From Prosopocoilus inquinatus (lineage: Eukaryota > Arthropoda > Insecta > Coleoptera > Lucanidae): DNA of 64,000 nt. Positions within the stretch are counted from its first letter, which is position 1. Every line of letters begins with the position of its first letter. The notes under the pieces were generated by a model, which saw only the letters and a program-made list of their open reading frames with translations, was not told where the DNA came from and made no database searches. Positions 50,210 to 61,827 of the stretch are shown one piece after another. The translations under genes and the position numbers were made by a program. Where the stretch lies: the NCBI GenBank assembly GCA_036172665.1, contig CM069873.1, positions 36,260,001-36,324,000 on the forward strand. The letters run 5' to 3'.

Positions 50210-50950
50210 GTATCTAATCGATCCTTATTTATCTATCATGTTATTTGACGTATCGATGGACTCTAGTAACTCTGATGTGACATACGAAGTTTTTGGGCGC
50301 AGCAGGAGCTGGAAATAGTTTTAAAAGAAGCAACACGTATTAGCGTTGTTCCTGTGATGTATCTAATCGATCCTTACTTAGCTACTATGTTATTTGACGT
50401 TTCGATGGACTCCAGTAACTCTAATGTGAGATACGAAATTTTCGGACGCAGCAGAAGCTGGAAATAGTTTTGAACGAAACAACACGTATTATCGTTGTTC
50501 CTGTGATGTATCTAATCGATCCTTACTTATCTATCATGTTATTTGAAGTTTGGATGGTCTCCAGTAACTCTGATGTGAGATACAGTTTTCGGACGCAGCA
50601 GAAGCTGGAGATAGTTTTAAACGAAACAACACGCATTAGCGTTGTTCCTGTGATGTATCTAATCGATCCTTACTCATCTATCATTTTATTTTTCGTTTCG
50701 ATGGACTCCAGTAACTCTGATGTGAGATACAAAGCTTTCGGACGCAGCAGAAGCTGGAAATAGTTTTAAACGAAACAACACGTATTAGCGTTGTTCCTGT
50801 GATGTATCTAATCGATCCTTACTCATCTATCATGTTATTTGACGTTTGGATGGACTCCAGTAACTGATGTGAGATACAAAGTTCTCGGACGCAGCAGAAG
50901 CTGGAAATAGTTTTGAACGAAACAACACGTATTAGCGTTGTTCCTGTGAT
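50210..50950 (+). repeat. Mosaic linker of five monomers, two of 147 bp
   Basis: L with GACATACG; M with CGTATTATCG; a 147-bp monomer (50508) with TGAAGTTTGG, ATGGTCTCC and GATACAGTTTTCGG (AA missing); a monomer (50655) with CATTTTATTTTTCG; and an E of 147 bp (50804, AGTAACTGATG). Several changes are private to this spot. The AA deletion at 50508 is the only one of its kind in the window, and it happens to open a 98-codon frame (see rejected items). Confidence 0.85.
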
Positions 50951-51993
50951 GTATCTAATAGATCCTTACTTAGCTACTATGTTATTTGACTTTTCGATGG
51001 ACTCCAGTAACTCTAATGTGAGATACGAAATTTTCGGGCGCAGCAGAAGCTGGAACTAGTGTTAAACGAAACAACACGCATTAGCGTTGTTCCTGTGATG
51101 TATCTAATCGATCCTTACTCATCTATCATGTTATTTGACGTTTCGATGGACTCCAGTAACTCTAATGTGAGATACGAAATTTTCGGACGCAGCAGAAGCT
51201 GGAAATAGTTCTAAACGAAACAACACGCATTAGCGTTGTTCCTGTGATGTATCTAATCGATCCTTACTCATCTATCATGTTATTTGACGTTTCGATGGAC
51301 TCTAGTAACTCTGATGTGAGATACGAAGTTTTTGGACGCAGCATTAGCTGGAAATAGTTTTAAACGAAACAACACGTATTAGCGTTGTCCCTGTGATGTA
51401 TCTAATCGATCCTTACTCATCTATCATGTTATTTGACGTTTGGATGGACTCCAGTAACGCTGATGTGAGATACAAAGTTCTCGGACGCAGCAGAAGCTGG
51501 AAATAGTTTTGAACGAAACAACACGTATTAGCGTTGTTCCTGTGATGTATCTAATCGATCCTTACTCATCTATCATGTTATTTGGCGTTTCGATGGACTC
51601 CAGTAACTCTGATGTGAGATACGAAGTTTTTGGACGCAGCAGGAGCTGGAAATAGTTTTAAACGAAACAACACGCATTAGCGTTGTTCCTGTGATGTATC
51701 TAATCGATCCTTACTCATCTATCATGTTATATGACGTTTCGATGGACTCTAGTAACTCTGATGTAAGATACGAAGTTTTTGGGCGCAGCAGGAGCTGGAA
51801 ATAGTTTTAAACGAAGCAACACGTATTAGCGTTGTTCCTGTGATGTATCTAATAGATCCTTATTTATCTACCATGTTATTTGACGTTTCGATGGACTTTA
51901 GTAACTCTGATGTGAGTAACGAAGTTCTCGGACGCAGCAGAAGCTGGAAATAGTTTTAAACGAAACAACACGCATTAGCGTTGTTCCTGTGAT
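50951..51993 (+). repeat. HOR-2 7-monomer block, instance 3
   Basis: GACTTTTCG/GGAACTAGTG, TTCTAAAC, GCATTAGC, GTCCCTG, AACGCTG, TTATATGACG and GAGTAACG in the same order as 36804 and 44101, and again preceded by a CT-deleted 147-bp monomer. It differs in having TACTCATC rather than TACACATC, and GAAGTTCTCGG in the last monomer. It is the last clear HOR-2 block. Confidence 0.88.
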
Positions 51994-53483
51994 GTATCTA
52001 ATCGATCCTTACTCATCTATCATGTTATTTGACGTTTCGATGGACTCTAGTAACTCTGATGTGAGATACGAAGTTTTTGGACGCAGCAGGAGCTGGAAAT
52101 AGTTTTAAACGAAACAACACGTATTAGCGTTGTTCCTGTGATGTATCTAATCGATCCTTACTCATGTATCATGTTATTTGACGTTTGGATGGACTCCAGT
52201 AACTCTGATGTGAGATACAAAGTTCTCGGACGCAGCAGAAGCTGGAAATAGTTTTGAACGAAACAACACGTATTAGCGTTGTTCCTGTGATGTATCTAAT
52301 CGATCCTTACTTATCTATCATGTTATTTGACGTTTGGATGGACTCCAGTAACTCTGATGTGAGATACAAAATTTTCGGACGCAGCAGAAGCTGGAAATAG
52401 TTTTAAACGAAACAACACGCATTAGCGTTGTTCCTGTGATGTATCTAATCGATCCTTACTTATCTACTATGTTATTTGACGTTTCGATGGACTCCAGTAA
52501 CTCTGATGTGAGAGACGAAATTTTCGAACGCAGTAGGAGCTGGAAATAGTTTTAAACGAAACAACACGCATTAGCGTTGTTCCTGTGATGTATCTAATCG
52601 ATCCTTACTCATCTATCATGTTGTTTGACGTTTGAATGGACTCCAGTAACTCTGATGTGAGATACAAAGTTCTCGGACGCAGCAGAAGCTGGAAATAGTT
52701 TTAAACGAAACAACACGCATTAGTGTTGTTCCTGTGATGTATCTAATCGATCCTTACTCATCTGTCATGTTATTTGGCGTTTCGATGGACTCCAGTAACT
52801 CTGATGTGAGATACGAAGTTTTTGGACGCAGCAGGAGCTGGAAATAGTTTTAAACGAAACAACAGGCATTAGCGTTGTTCCTGTGATGTATCTAATCGAT
52901 CCTTACTCATCTATCATGTTATTTGACGTTTGGATGGACTCTAGTAACTCTGATGTGAGATACGAAGTTTTTGGACGCAGCAGGAGCTGGAAATAGTTTT
53001 AAACGAAACAACACGCATTAGCGTTTTTCCTGTGATGTATCTAATCGATCCTTATTTATCTATCATGTTATATGACGTTTCGATGGACTCTAGTAACTCT
53101 GATGTAAGATACGAAGTTTTTGGGCGCAGCAGGAGCTGGAAATAGTTTCAAACGAAGCAACACGTATTAGCGTTGTTCCTGTGATGTATCTAATAGATCC
53201 TTATTTATCTACCATGTTATTTGACGTTTCGATGGACTCTAGTAACTCTGATGTGAGATACGAAGTTTTTGGACGCAGCAGGAGCTGGAAATAGTTTTAA
53301 ACGAAACAACACGTATTAGCGTTGTTCCTGTGATGTATCTAATCGATCCTTATTTATCTATAATGTTATTTGACGTTTCGATGGACTCTAGTAACTCTGA
53401 TGTGAGATACGAAGTTTTTGGACGCAGCAGGAGCTGGAAATAGTTTTAAACGAAACAACACGTATTAGCGTTGTTCCTGTGAT
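51994..53483 (+). repeat. Return to HOR-1-type monomers, 10 monomers
   Basis: D-E-F-N'-A/Ep hybrid-G-H-I-J-K. The order partly follows the HOR-1 core, though I carries TTATATGACG, a HOR-2 mark. The monomer at 52590 combines TTTGAATGG of A with TTTTAAACG and TTAGTG of Ep. Private: CATGTATC, ATGTTGTTTG, ATCTGTCATG and CTATAATG. Confidence 0.78.
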
Positions 53484-54228
53484 GTATCTAATAGATCCTT
53501 ACTTAGCTACTATGTTATTTGACGTTTCGATGGACTCCAGTAACTCTAATGTGAGATACGAAATTTTCGGGCGCAGCAGAAGCTGGAACTAGTGTTAAAC
53601 GAAACAACACGCATTAGCGTTGTTCCTGTGATGTATCTAATCGATCCTTACTGATCTATCATGTTATTTGACGTTTCGATGGACTCCAGTAACTCTAATG
53701 TGAGATACGAAATTTTCGGACGCAGCAGAAGCTGGAAATAGTTTTAAACGAAACAACACGCATTAGCGTTGTTCCTGTGTTGTATCTAATCGATCCTTAC
53801 TCATCTATCATGTTATTTGACGTTTCGATGGACTCTAGTAACTCTGATGTGAGATACGAAGTTTTTGGACGCAGCAGGAGCTGGAAATAGTCTTAAACGA
53901 AACAACACGTATTAGCGTTGTTCCTGTGATGTATCTAATCGATCCTTACTCATCTATCATGTTATTTGACGTTTGGATGGACTCCAGTAACTCTGATGTG
54001 AGATACAAAGTTCTCGGACGCAGCAGAAGCTGGAAATAGTTTTGTACGAAACAACACGTATTAGCGTTGTTCCTGTGATGTATCTAATCGATCCTTACTT
54101 ATCTATCATGTTATTTGACGTTTGGATGGACTCCAGTAACTCTGATGTGAGATACAAAATTTTCGGACGCAGCAGAAGCTGGAAATAGTTTTAAACGAAG
54201 CAACACGTATTAGCGTTGTTCCTGTGAT
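53484..54228 (+). repeat. M-C-D-E-F tandem unit, copy 1 (745 bp)
   Basis: M with GGAACTAGTG, C ending GTGTTGTATC, D with GTCTTAAAC, E with TTTTGTACG and F followed by GAAGCAAC. The same five types follow directly at 54229. The C-D-E-F part matches the tail of HOR-2 copies 2 to 4 without the GATTCAAAA mark. Confidence 0.87.
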
Positions 54229-54973
54229 GTATCTAATAGATCCTTACTTAGCTACTATGTTATTTGACGTTTCGATGGACTCCAGTAACTCTAATGTGAG
54301 ATACGAAATTTTCGGGCGCAGCAGAAGCTGGAACTAGTGTTAAACGAAACAACACGCATTAGCGTTGTTCCTGTGATGTATCTAATCGATCCTTACTCAT
54401 CTATCATGTTATTTGACGTTTCGATGGACTCCAGTAACTCTAATGTGAGATACGAAATTTTCGGACGCAGCAGAAGCTGGAAATAGTTTTAAACGAAACA
54501 ACACGCATTAGCGTTGTTCCTGTGATGTATCTAATCGATCCTTACTCATCTATCATGTTATTTGACGTTTCGATGGACTCTAGTAACTCTGATGTGAGAT
54601 ACGAAGTTTTTGGACGCAGCAGGAGCTGGAAATAGTCTTAAACGAAACAACACGTATTAGCGTTGTTCCTGTGATGTATCTAATCGATCCTTACTCATCT
54701 ATCATGTTATTTGACGTTTGGATGGACTCCAGTAACTCTGATGTGAGATACAAAGTTCTCGGACGCAGCAGAAGCTGGAAATAGTTTTGAACGAAACAAC
54801 ACGTATTAGCGTTGTTCCTGTGATGTATCTAATCGATCCTTACTTATCTATCATGTTATTTGACGTTTGGATGGACTCCAGTAACTCTGATGTGAGATAC
54901 AAAATTTTCGGACGCAGCAGAAGCTGGAAATAGTTTTAAACGAAACAACACGCATTAGCGTTGTTCCTGTGAT
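54229..54973 (+). repeat. M-C-D-E-F tandem unit, copy 2 (745 bp)
   Basis: Same order as 53484..54228. C ends GTGATGTATC here, E has the usual TTTTGAACG, and F is followed by GAAACAAC. Confidence 0.87.
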
Positions 54974-55122
54974 GTATCTAATCGATCCTTACTCATCTAT
55001 CATGTTATTTGACGTTTGGATGGACTCCAGTAACTCTGATGTGAGATACAAAGTTCTCGGACGCAGCAGAAGCTGGAAATAGTTTTGAACGAAACAACAC
55101 GTATTAGCGTTGTTCCTGTGAT
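54974..55122 (+). repeat. Single inserted E monomer
   Basis: It separates the F monomer at 54825 from the N' monomer at 55123, whereas at 61679..61828 F is followed directly by N'. Confidence 0.7.
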
Positions 55123-56612
55123 GTATCTAATCGATCCTTACTTATCTACTATGTTATTTGACGTTTCGATGGACTCCAGTAACTCTGATGTGAGAGACGA
55201 AATTTTCGAACGCAGTAGGAGCTGGAAATAGTTTTAAACGAAACAACACGCATTAGCGTTGTTCCTGTGATGTATCTAATCGATCCTTACTCATCTATCA
55301 TGTTATTTGACGTTTGAATGGACTCCAGTAACTCTGATGTGAGATACAAAGTTCTCGGACGCAGCAGAAGCTGGAAATAGTTTTGAACGAAACAACACGT
55401 ATTAGCGTTGTTCCTGTGATGTATCTAATCGATCCTTACTCATCTATCATGTTATTTGACGTTTGAATGGACTCCAGTAACTCTGATGTGAGATACAAAG
55501 TTCTCGGACGCAACAGAAGCTGGAAATAGTTTTGAACGAAACAACACGCATTAGCGTTGTTCCTGTGATGTATCTAATCGATCCTTACTTATCTACTATG
55601 TTATTTGACGTTTCGATGGACTCCAGTAACTCTGATGTGAGAGACGAAATTTTCGAACGCAGCAGAATCTGGAAATAGTTTTAAATGAAACAACACGCAT
55701 TAGCGTTGTTCCTGTGATGTATCTAATCGATCCTTACTCATCTATCATGTTATTTGACGTTTCGATGGACTCTAGTAACTCTGATGTGAGATACGAAGTT
55801 TTTGGACGCAGCAGGAGCTGGAAATAGTTTTAAACGAAACAACACGTATTAGCGTTGTTCCTGTGATGTATCTAATCGATCCTTACTCATCTATCATGTT
55901 ATTTGACGTTTGGATGGACTCCAGTAACTCTGATGTGAGATACAAAGTTCTCGGACGCAGCAGAAGCTGGAAATAGTTTTGAACGAAACAACACTTATTA
56001 GCGTTGTTCCTGTGATGTATCTAATCGATCCTTACTTATCTATCATGTTATTTGACGTTTGGATGGACTCCAGTAACTCTGATGTGAGATACAAAATTTT
56101 CGGACGCAGCAGAAGCTGGAAATAGTTTTAAACGAAACAACACGTATTACCGTTGTTCCTGTGATGTATCTAATCGATCCTTATTTATCTATCATGTTAT
56201 TTGACGTTTCGATGGACTCTAGTAACTCTGATGTGAGATACGAAGTTTTTGGGTGCAGCAGGAGCTGGAAATAGTTTTAAACGAAGCAACACGTATTAGC
56301 GTTGTTCCTGTGATGTATCTAATAGATCCTTACTTAGCTACTATGTTATTTGACGTTTCGATGGACTCCAGTAACTCTAATGTGAGATACGAAATTTTCG
56401 GGCGCAGCAGAAGCTGGAAATAGTGTTAAACGAAACAACACGCATTAGCGTTGTTCCTGTGATGTATCTAATCGATCCTTACTCATCTATCATGTTATTT
56501 GACGTTTCGATGGACTCCAGTAACTCTGATGTGAGATACAAAGTTTTCGGACGCAGCAGAAGCTGGAAATAGTTTTAAATGAAACAACACGCATTAGCGT
56601 TGTTCCTGTGAT
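55123..56612 (+). repeat. 10-monomer segment, copy 1 (1,490 bp)
   Basis: N'-A-A-O-D-E-F-K(GGGTGC)-M-(CAAAGTTTTCGG type). The same order recurs at 61828..63317, 45 monomers (6,705 bp) downstream. Private: CGCAACAGAAGC near 55512, ACACTTATT near 55991 and ATTACCG near 56146. Confidence 0.87.
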
Positions 56613-56910
56613 GTATCTAATCGATCCTTACTCATCTATCATGTTATTTGACGTTTCGATGGACTCTAGTAACTCTGATGTGAGATACGAAGTTTTTGGA
56701 CGCAGCAGGAGCTGTAAATAGTTTTAAACGAAACAACACGTATTAGCGTTGTTCCTGTGATGTATCTAATCGATCCTTACTCATCTATCATGTTATTTGA
56801 CGTTTGGATGGACTCCAGTAACTCTGATGTGAGATACAAAGTTCTCGGACGCAGCAGAAGCTGGAAATAGTTTTAAACGAAACAACACGCATTAGTGTTG
56901 TTCCTGTGAT
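56613..56910 (+). repeat. Linker D-Ep
   Basis: Two monomers in the order that precedes G in the HOR-1 7-module. D has a private GCTGTAAATAG. Confidence 0.75.
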
Positions 56911-58102
56911 GTATCTAATCGATCCTTACTCATCTATCATGTTATTTGGCGTTTCGATGGACTCCAGTAACTCTGATGTGAGATACGAAGTTTTTGGACG
57001 CAGCAGGAGCTGGAAATAGTTTTAAACGAAACAACACGCATTAGCGTTGTTCCTGTGATGTATCTAATCGATCCTTACTCATCTATCATGTTATTTGGCG
57101 TTTGGATGGACTCTAGTAACTCTGATGTGAGATACGAAATTTTTGGACGCAGCAGGAGCTGGAAATAGTTTTAAACGAAACAACACGCATTAGCGTTTTT
57201 CCTGTGATGTATCTAATCGATCCTTATTTATCTATCATGTTATTTGACGTTTCGATATACTCTAGTAACTCTGATGTAAGATACGAAGTTTTTGAGCGCA
57301 GCAGGAGCTGGAAATAGTTTTAAACGAAGCAACACGTATTAGCGTTGTTCCTGTGATGTATCTAATAGATCCTTATTTACCTACCATGTTACTTGACGTT
57401 TCGATGGACTCTAGTAACTCTGATGTGAGACACGAAGTTTTTGGACGCAGCAGGAGCTGGAAATAGTTTTAAACGAAACAACACGTATTAGCGTTGTTGC
57501 TGTGATGTATCTAATCGATCCTTATTTATCTATCATGTTATTTGACGTTTCGATGGACTCTAGTAACTCTGATGTGAGATACGAAGTTTTTGGACGCAGC
57601 AGGAGCTGGAAATAGTTTTAAACGAAACAACACGTATTAGCGTTGTTCCTGTGATGTATCTAATCGATCCTTATTTATCTATCATGTTATTTGACGTATC
57701 GATGGACTCTAGTAACTCTGATGTGAGATACGAAGTTTTTGGGTGCAGCAGGAGCTGGAAATAGTTTTAAACGAAGCAACACGTATTAGCGTTGTTCCTG
57801 TGATGTATCTAATAGATCCTTACTTAGCTACTATGTTATTTGACGTTTCGATGGACTCCAGTAACTCTAATGTGAGATACGAAATTTTCGGGCGCAGCAG
57901 TAGCTGGAAATAGTGTTAAACGAAACAACACGCATTAGCGTTGTTCCTGTGATGTATCTAATCGATCCTTACTCATCTATCATGTTATTTGACGTTTCGA
58001 TGGACTCCAGTAACTCTAATGTGAGATACGAAATTTTCGGACGCAGCAGAAGCTGGAAATAGTTTTAAACGAAACAACACGCATTAGCGTTGTTCCTGTG
58101 AT
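56911..58102 (+). repeat. 8-monomer module, complete but more diverged
   Basis: G-H'-I-J-K-L'-M-C, same order as 14752 and 20712, with TTTGGCGTTTGG in H' and TTATTTACCTACC in J. It carries many private changes: GAAATTTTTGG, CGATATACTC, TTGAGCGC, TTACTTGACG, GAGACACG and CAGCAGTAGC. It lacks the AAATAATTTT and AAACAAAACGC marks. It is an older or independently evolving copy of the HOR-1 module, on the far side of HOR-2. Confidence 0.87.
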
Positions 58103-59443
58103 GTATCTAATCGATCCTTACTCATCTATCATGTTATTTGACGTTTCGATGGACTCCAGTAACTCTAATGTGAGATACGAAATTCTCGGACGCAGCAGGA
58201 GCTGGAAATAGTTTTAAACGAAACAACACGCATTAGCGTTGTTCCTGTGATGTATCTAATCGATCCTTACTCATCTATCATGTTATTTGACGTTTGAATG
58301 GACTCCAGTAACTCTGATGTGAGATACAAAGTTCTCGGACGCAGCAGAAGCTGGAAATAGTTTTGAACGAAACAACACGTATTAGCGTTGTTCCTGTGAT
58401 GTATCTAATCGATCCTTACTTATCTACTATGTTATTTGACGTTTCGATGGATTCCAGTAACTCTGATGTGAGAGACGAAATTTTCGACCGCAGCAGAATC
58501 TGGAAATAGTTTTAAATGAAACAACACGCATTAGCGTTGTTCCTGTGATGTATCTAATCGATCCTTACTCATCTATCATGTCATTTGACGTTTCGATGGA
58601 CTCTAGTAACTCTGATGTGAGATACGAAGTTTTTGGATGCAGCAGGAGCTGGAAATAGTTTTAAACGAAACAACACGTATTAGCGTTGTTCCTGTGATGT
58701 ATCTAATCGATCCTTACTCATCTATCATGTTATTTGACGTTTGGATGGACTCCAGTAACTCTGATGTGAGATACAAAGTTCTCGGACGCAGCAGAAGCTG
58801 GAAATAGTTTTGAACGAAACAACACGTATTAGCGTTGTTCCTGTGATGTATCTAATCGATCCTTACTCATCTATCATGTTATTTGACGTTTGAATGGACT
58901 CCAGTAACTCTGATGTGAGATACAAAGTTCTCGGACGCAGCAGAAGCTGGAAATAGTGTTAAACGAAACAACACGCATTAGCGTTGTTCCTGTGATGTAT
59001 CTAATCGATCCTTACTCATCTATCATGTTATTTGACGTTTCGATGGACTCCAGTAACTCTAATGTGAGATACGAAATTTTCGGACGCAGCAGAAGCTGGA
59101 AATAGTTTTAAACGAAACAACACGCATTAGCGTTGTTCCTGTGATGTATCTAATCGATCCTTACTCATCTATCATGTTATTTGACGTTTCGATGGACTCC
59201 AGTAACTCTGATGTGAGATACAAAGTTCTCGGACGCAGCAGAAGCTGGAAATAGTTTTGAACGAAACAACACGTATTAGCGTTGTTCCTGTGATGTATCT
59301 AATCGATCCTTACTTATCTATCATGTTATTTGACGTTTGAATGGACTCCAGTAACTCTGATGTGAGATACAAAGTTCTCGGACGCAGCAGAAGCTGGAAA
59401 TAGTGTTAAACGAAACAACACGCATTAGCGTTGTTCCTGTGAT
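58103..59443 (+). repeat. Nine mixed HOR-1-type monomers
   Basis: Q-A-B-D-E-A-C, then two hybrids. 59146 has TTTCGATGG with CAAAGTTCTCGG. 59295 has CTTATCTATC with TTTGAATGG and TAGTGTTAAAC. Q-A-B-D matches the inside of the 7-monomer module and 28167..28762. The A at 58848 also ends TAGTGTTAAAC, a mark of M. Confidence 0.75.
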
Positions 59444-60635
59444 GTATCTAATCGATCCTTATTTATCTATCATGTTATTTGACGTTTCGATGCACTCTAG
59501 TAACTCTGATGTGAGATACGAAGTTCTCGGACGCAGCAGGAGCTGGAAATAGTTTTAAACGAAACAACACGCATTAGCGTTGTTCCTGTGATGTATCTAA
59601 TCGATCCTTATTTATCTATCATGTTATTTGACGTTTCGATGGACTCTAGTAACTCTGATGTGAGATACGAAGTTTTTGGACGCAGCAGGAGCTGGAAATA
59701 GTTTTAAACGAAACAACACGTATTAGCGTTGTTCCTGTGATGTATCTAATCGATCCTTACTCATCTACCATGTTATTTGACGTTTGAATGGACTCCAGTA
59801 ACTCTGATGTGAGATACAAAGTTCTCGGACGCAGCAGAAGCTGGAAATAGTGTTAAACGAAACAACACGCATTAGCGTTGTTCCTGTGATGTATCTAATC
59901 GATCCTTATTTATCTATCATGTTATTTGACGTATCGATGGACTCTAGTAACTCTGATGTGAGATACGAAGTTTTTGGGTGCAGCAGGAGCTGGAAATAGT
60001 TTTAAACGAAGCAACACGTATTAGCGTTGTTCCTGTGATGTATCTAATAGATCCTTACTTAGCTACTATGTTATTTGACGTTTCGATGGACTCCAGTAAC
60101 TCTAATGTGAGATACGAAATTTTCGGGCGCAGCAGAAGCTGGAAATAGTGTTAAACGAAACAACACGCATTAGCGTTGTTCCTGTGATGTATCTAATCGA
60201 TCCTTACTCATCTATCATGTTATTTGACGTTTCGATGGACTCCAGTAACTCTAATGTGAGATACGAAATTTTCGGACGCAGCAGAAGCTGGAAATAGTTT
60301 TAAACGAAACAACACCCATTAGCGTTGTTCCTGTGATGTATCTAATCGATCCTTATTTATCTATCATGTTATTTGACGTTTCGATGGACTCTAGTAACTC
60401 TGATGTGAGATACGAAGTTTTTGGACGCAGCAGGAGCTGGAAATAGTTTTAAACGAAACAACACGTATTAGCGTTGTTCCTGTGATGTATCTAATCGATC
60501 CTTACTCATCTATCATGTTATTTGACGTTTGAATGGACTCCAGTAACTCTGATGTGAGATACAAAGTTCTCGGACGCAGCAGAAGCTGGAAATAGTGTTA
60601 AACGAAACAACACGCATTAGCGTTGTTCCTGTGAT
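59444..60635 (+). repeat. 8-monomer unit marked by GATGCACTC (1,192 bp)
   Basis: GATGCACTC monomer (GAAGTTCTCGG), K, A/M hybrid with CTACC, L', M, C with ACACCCATT, K, A/M hybrid with TAGTGTTAAAC. The first three monomers recur at 60636. L'-M-C is the end of the HOR-1 8-monomer module. Confidence 0.8.
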
Positions 60636-61082
60636 GTATCTAATCGATCCTTATTTATCTATCATGTTATTTGACGTTTCGATGCACTCTAGTAACTCTG
60701 ATGTGAGATACGAAGTTCTCGGACGCAGCAGGAGCTGGAAATAGTTTTAAACGAAACAACACGCATTAGCGTTGTTCCTGTGATGTATCTAATCGATCCT
60801 TATTTATCTATCATGTTATTTGACGTTTCGATGGACTCTAGTAACTCTGATGTGAGATACGAAGTTTTTGGACGCAGCAGGAGCTGGAAATAGTTTTAAA
60901 CGAAACAACACGTATTAGCGTTGTTCCTGTGATGTATCTAATCGATCCTTACTCATCTACCATGTTATTTGACGTTTGAATGGACTCCAGTAACTCTGAT
61001 GTGAGATACAAAGTTCTCGGACGCAGCAGAAGCTGGAAATAGTTTTGAACGAAACAACACGTATTAGCGTTGTTCCTGTGAT
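60636..61082 (+). repeat. Partial second copy of the GATGCACTC unit (3 monomers)
   Basis: GATGCACTC monomer, K and CTACC/TTTGAATGG monomer, 1,192 bp after the first set. Identity is lost toward the end of the third monomer, which has TTTTGAACG instead of TGTTAAACG. A third GATGCACTC monomer lies at 63467. Confidence 0.8.
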
Positions 61083-61827
61083 GTATCTAATCGATCCTTA
61101 CTCATCTATCATGTTATTTGACGTTTGAATGGACTCCAGTAACTCTGATGTGAGATACAAAGTTCTCGGACGCAGCAGAAGCTGGAAATAGTGTTAAACG
61201 AAACAACACGCATTAGCGTTGTTCCTGTGATGTATCTAATCGATCCTTACTCATCTATCATGTTATTTGACGTTTCGATGGACTCCAGTAACTCTAATGT
61301 GAGATACGAAATTTTCGGACGCAGCAGAAGCTGGAAATAGTTTTAAACGAAACAACACGCATTAGCGTTGTTCCTGTGATGTATCTAATCGATCCTTACT
61401 CATCTATCATGTTATTTGACGTTTCGATGGACTCCAGTAACTCTGATGTGAGATACGAAGTTTTTGGACGCAGCAGGAGCTGGAAATAGTCTTAAACGAA
61501 ACAACACGTATTAGCGTTGTTCCTGTGATGTATCTAATCGATCCTTACTCATCTATCATGTTATTTGACGTTTGGATGGACTCCAGTAACTCTGATGTGA
61601 GATACAAAGTTCTCGGACGCAGCAGAAGCTGGAAATAGTTTTGAACGAAACAACACGTATTAGCGTTGTTCCTGTGATGTATCTAATCGATCCTTACTTA
61701 TCTATCATGTTATTTGACGTTTGGATGGACTCCAGTAACTCTGATGTGAGATACAAAATTTTCGGACGCAGCAGAAGCTGGAAATAGTTTTAAACGAAAC
61801 AACACGCATTAGCGTTGTTCCTGTGAT
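61083..61827 (+). repeat. Five mixed monomers
   Basis: A/M hybrid (TTTGAATGG with TAGTGTTAAAC), C, a C/D hybrid with GACTCCAG, GAAGTTTTTGG and GTCTTAAAC, then E and F. It ends just before the second copy of the 10-monomer segment. Confidence 0.75.

Noticed and set aside
50470..50763. 98-codon open frame (97 residues)
   Set aside because: It opens at TTG, not ATG. It spans two monomers only because one is 147 bp (AA lost near 50585), which keeps the frame since 147 is a multiple of three. The product simply repeats the translated monomer twice. There is no sign of selection or of a coding function.
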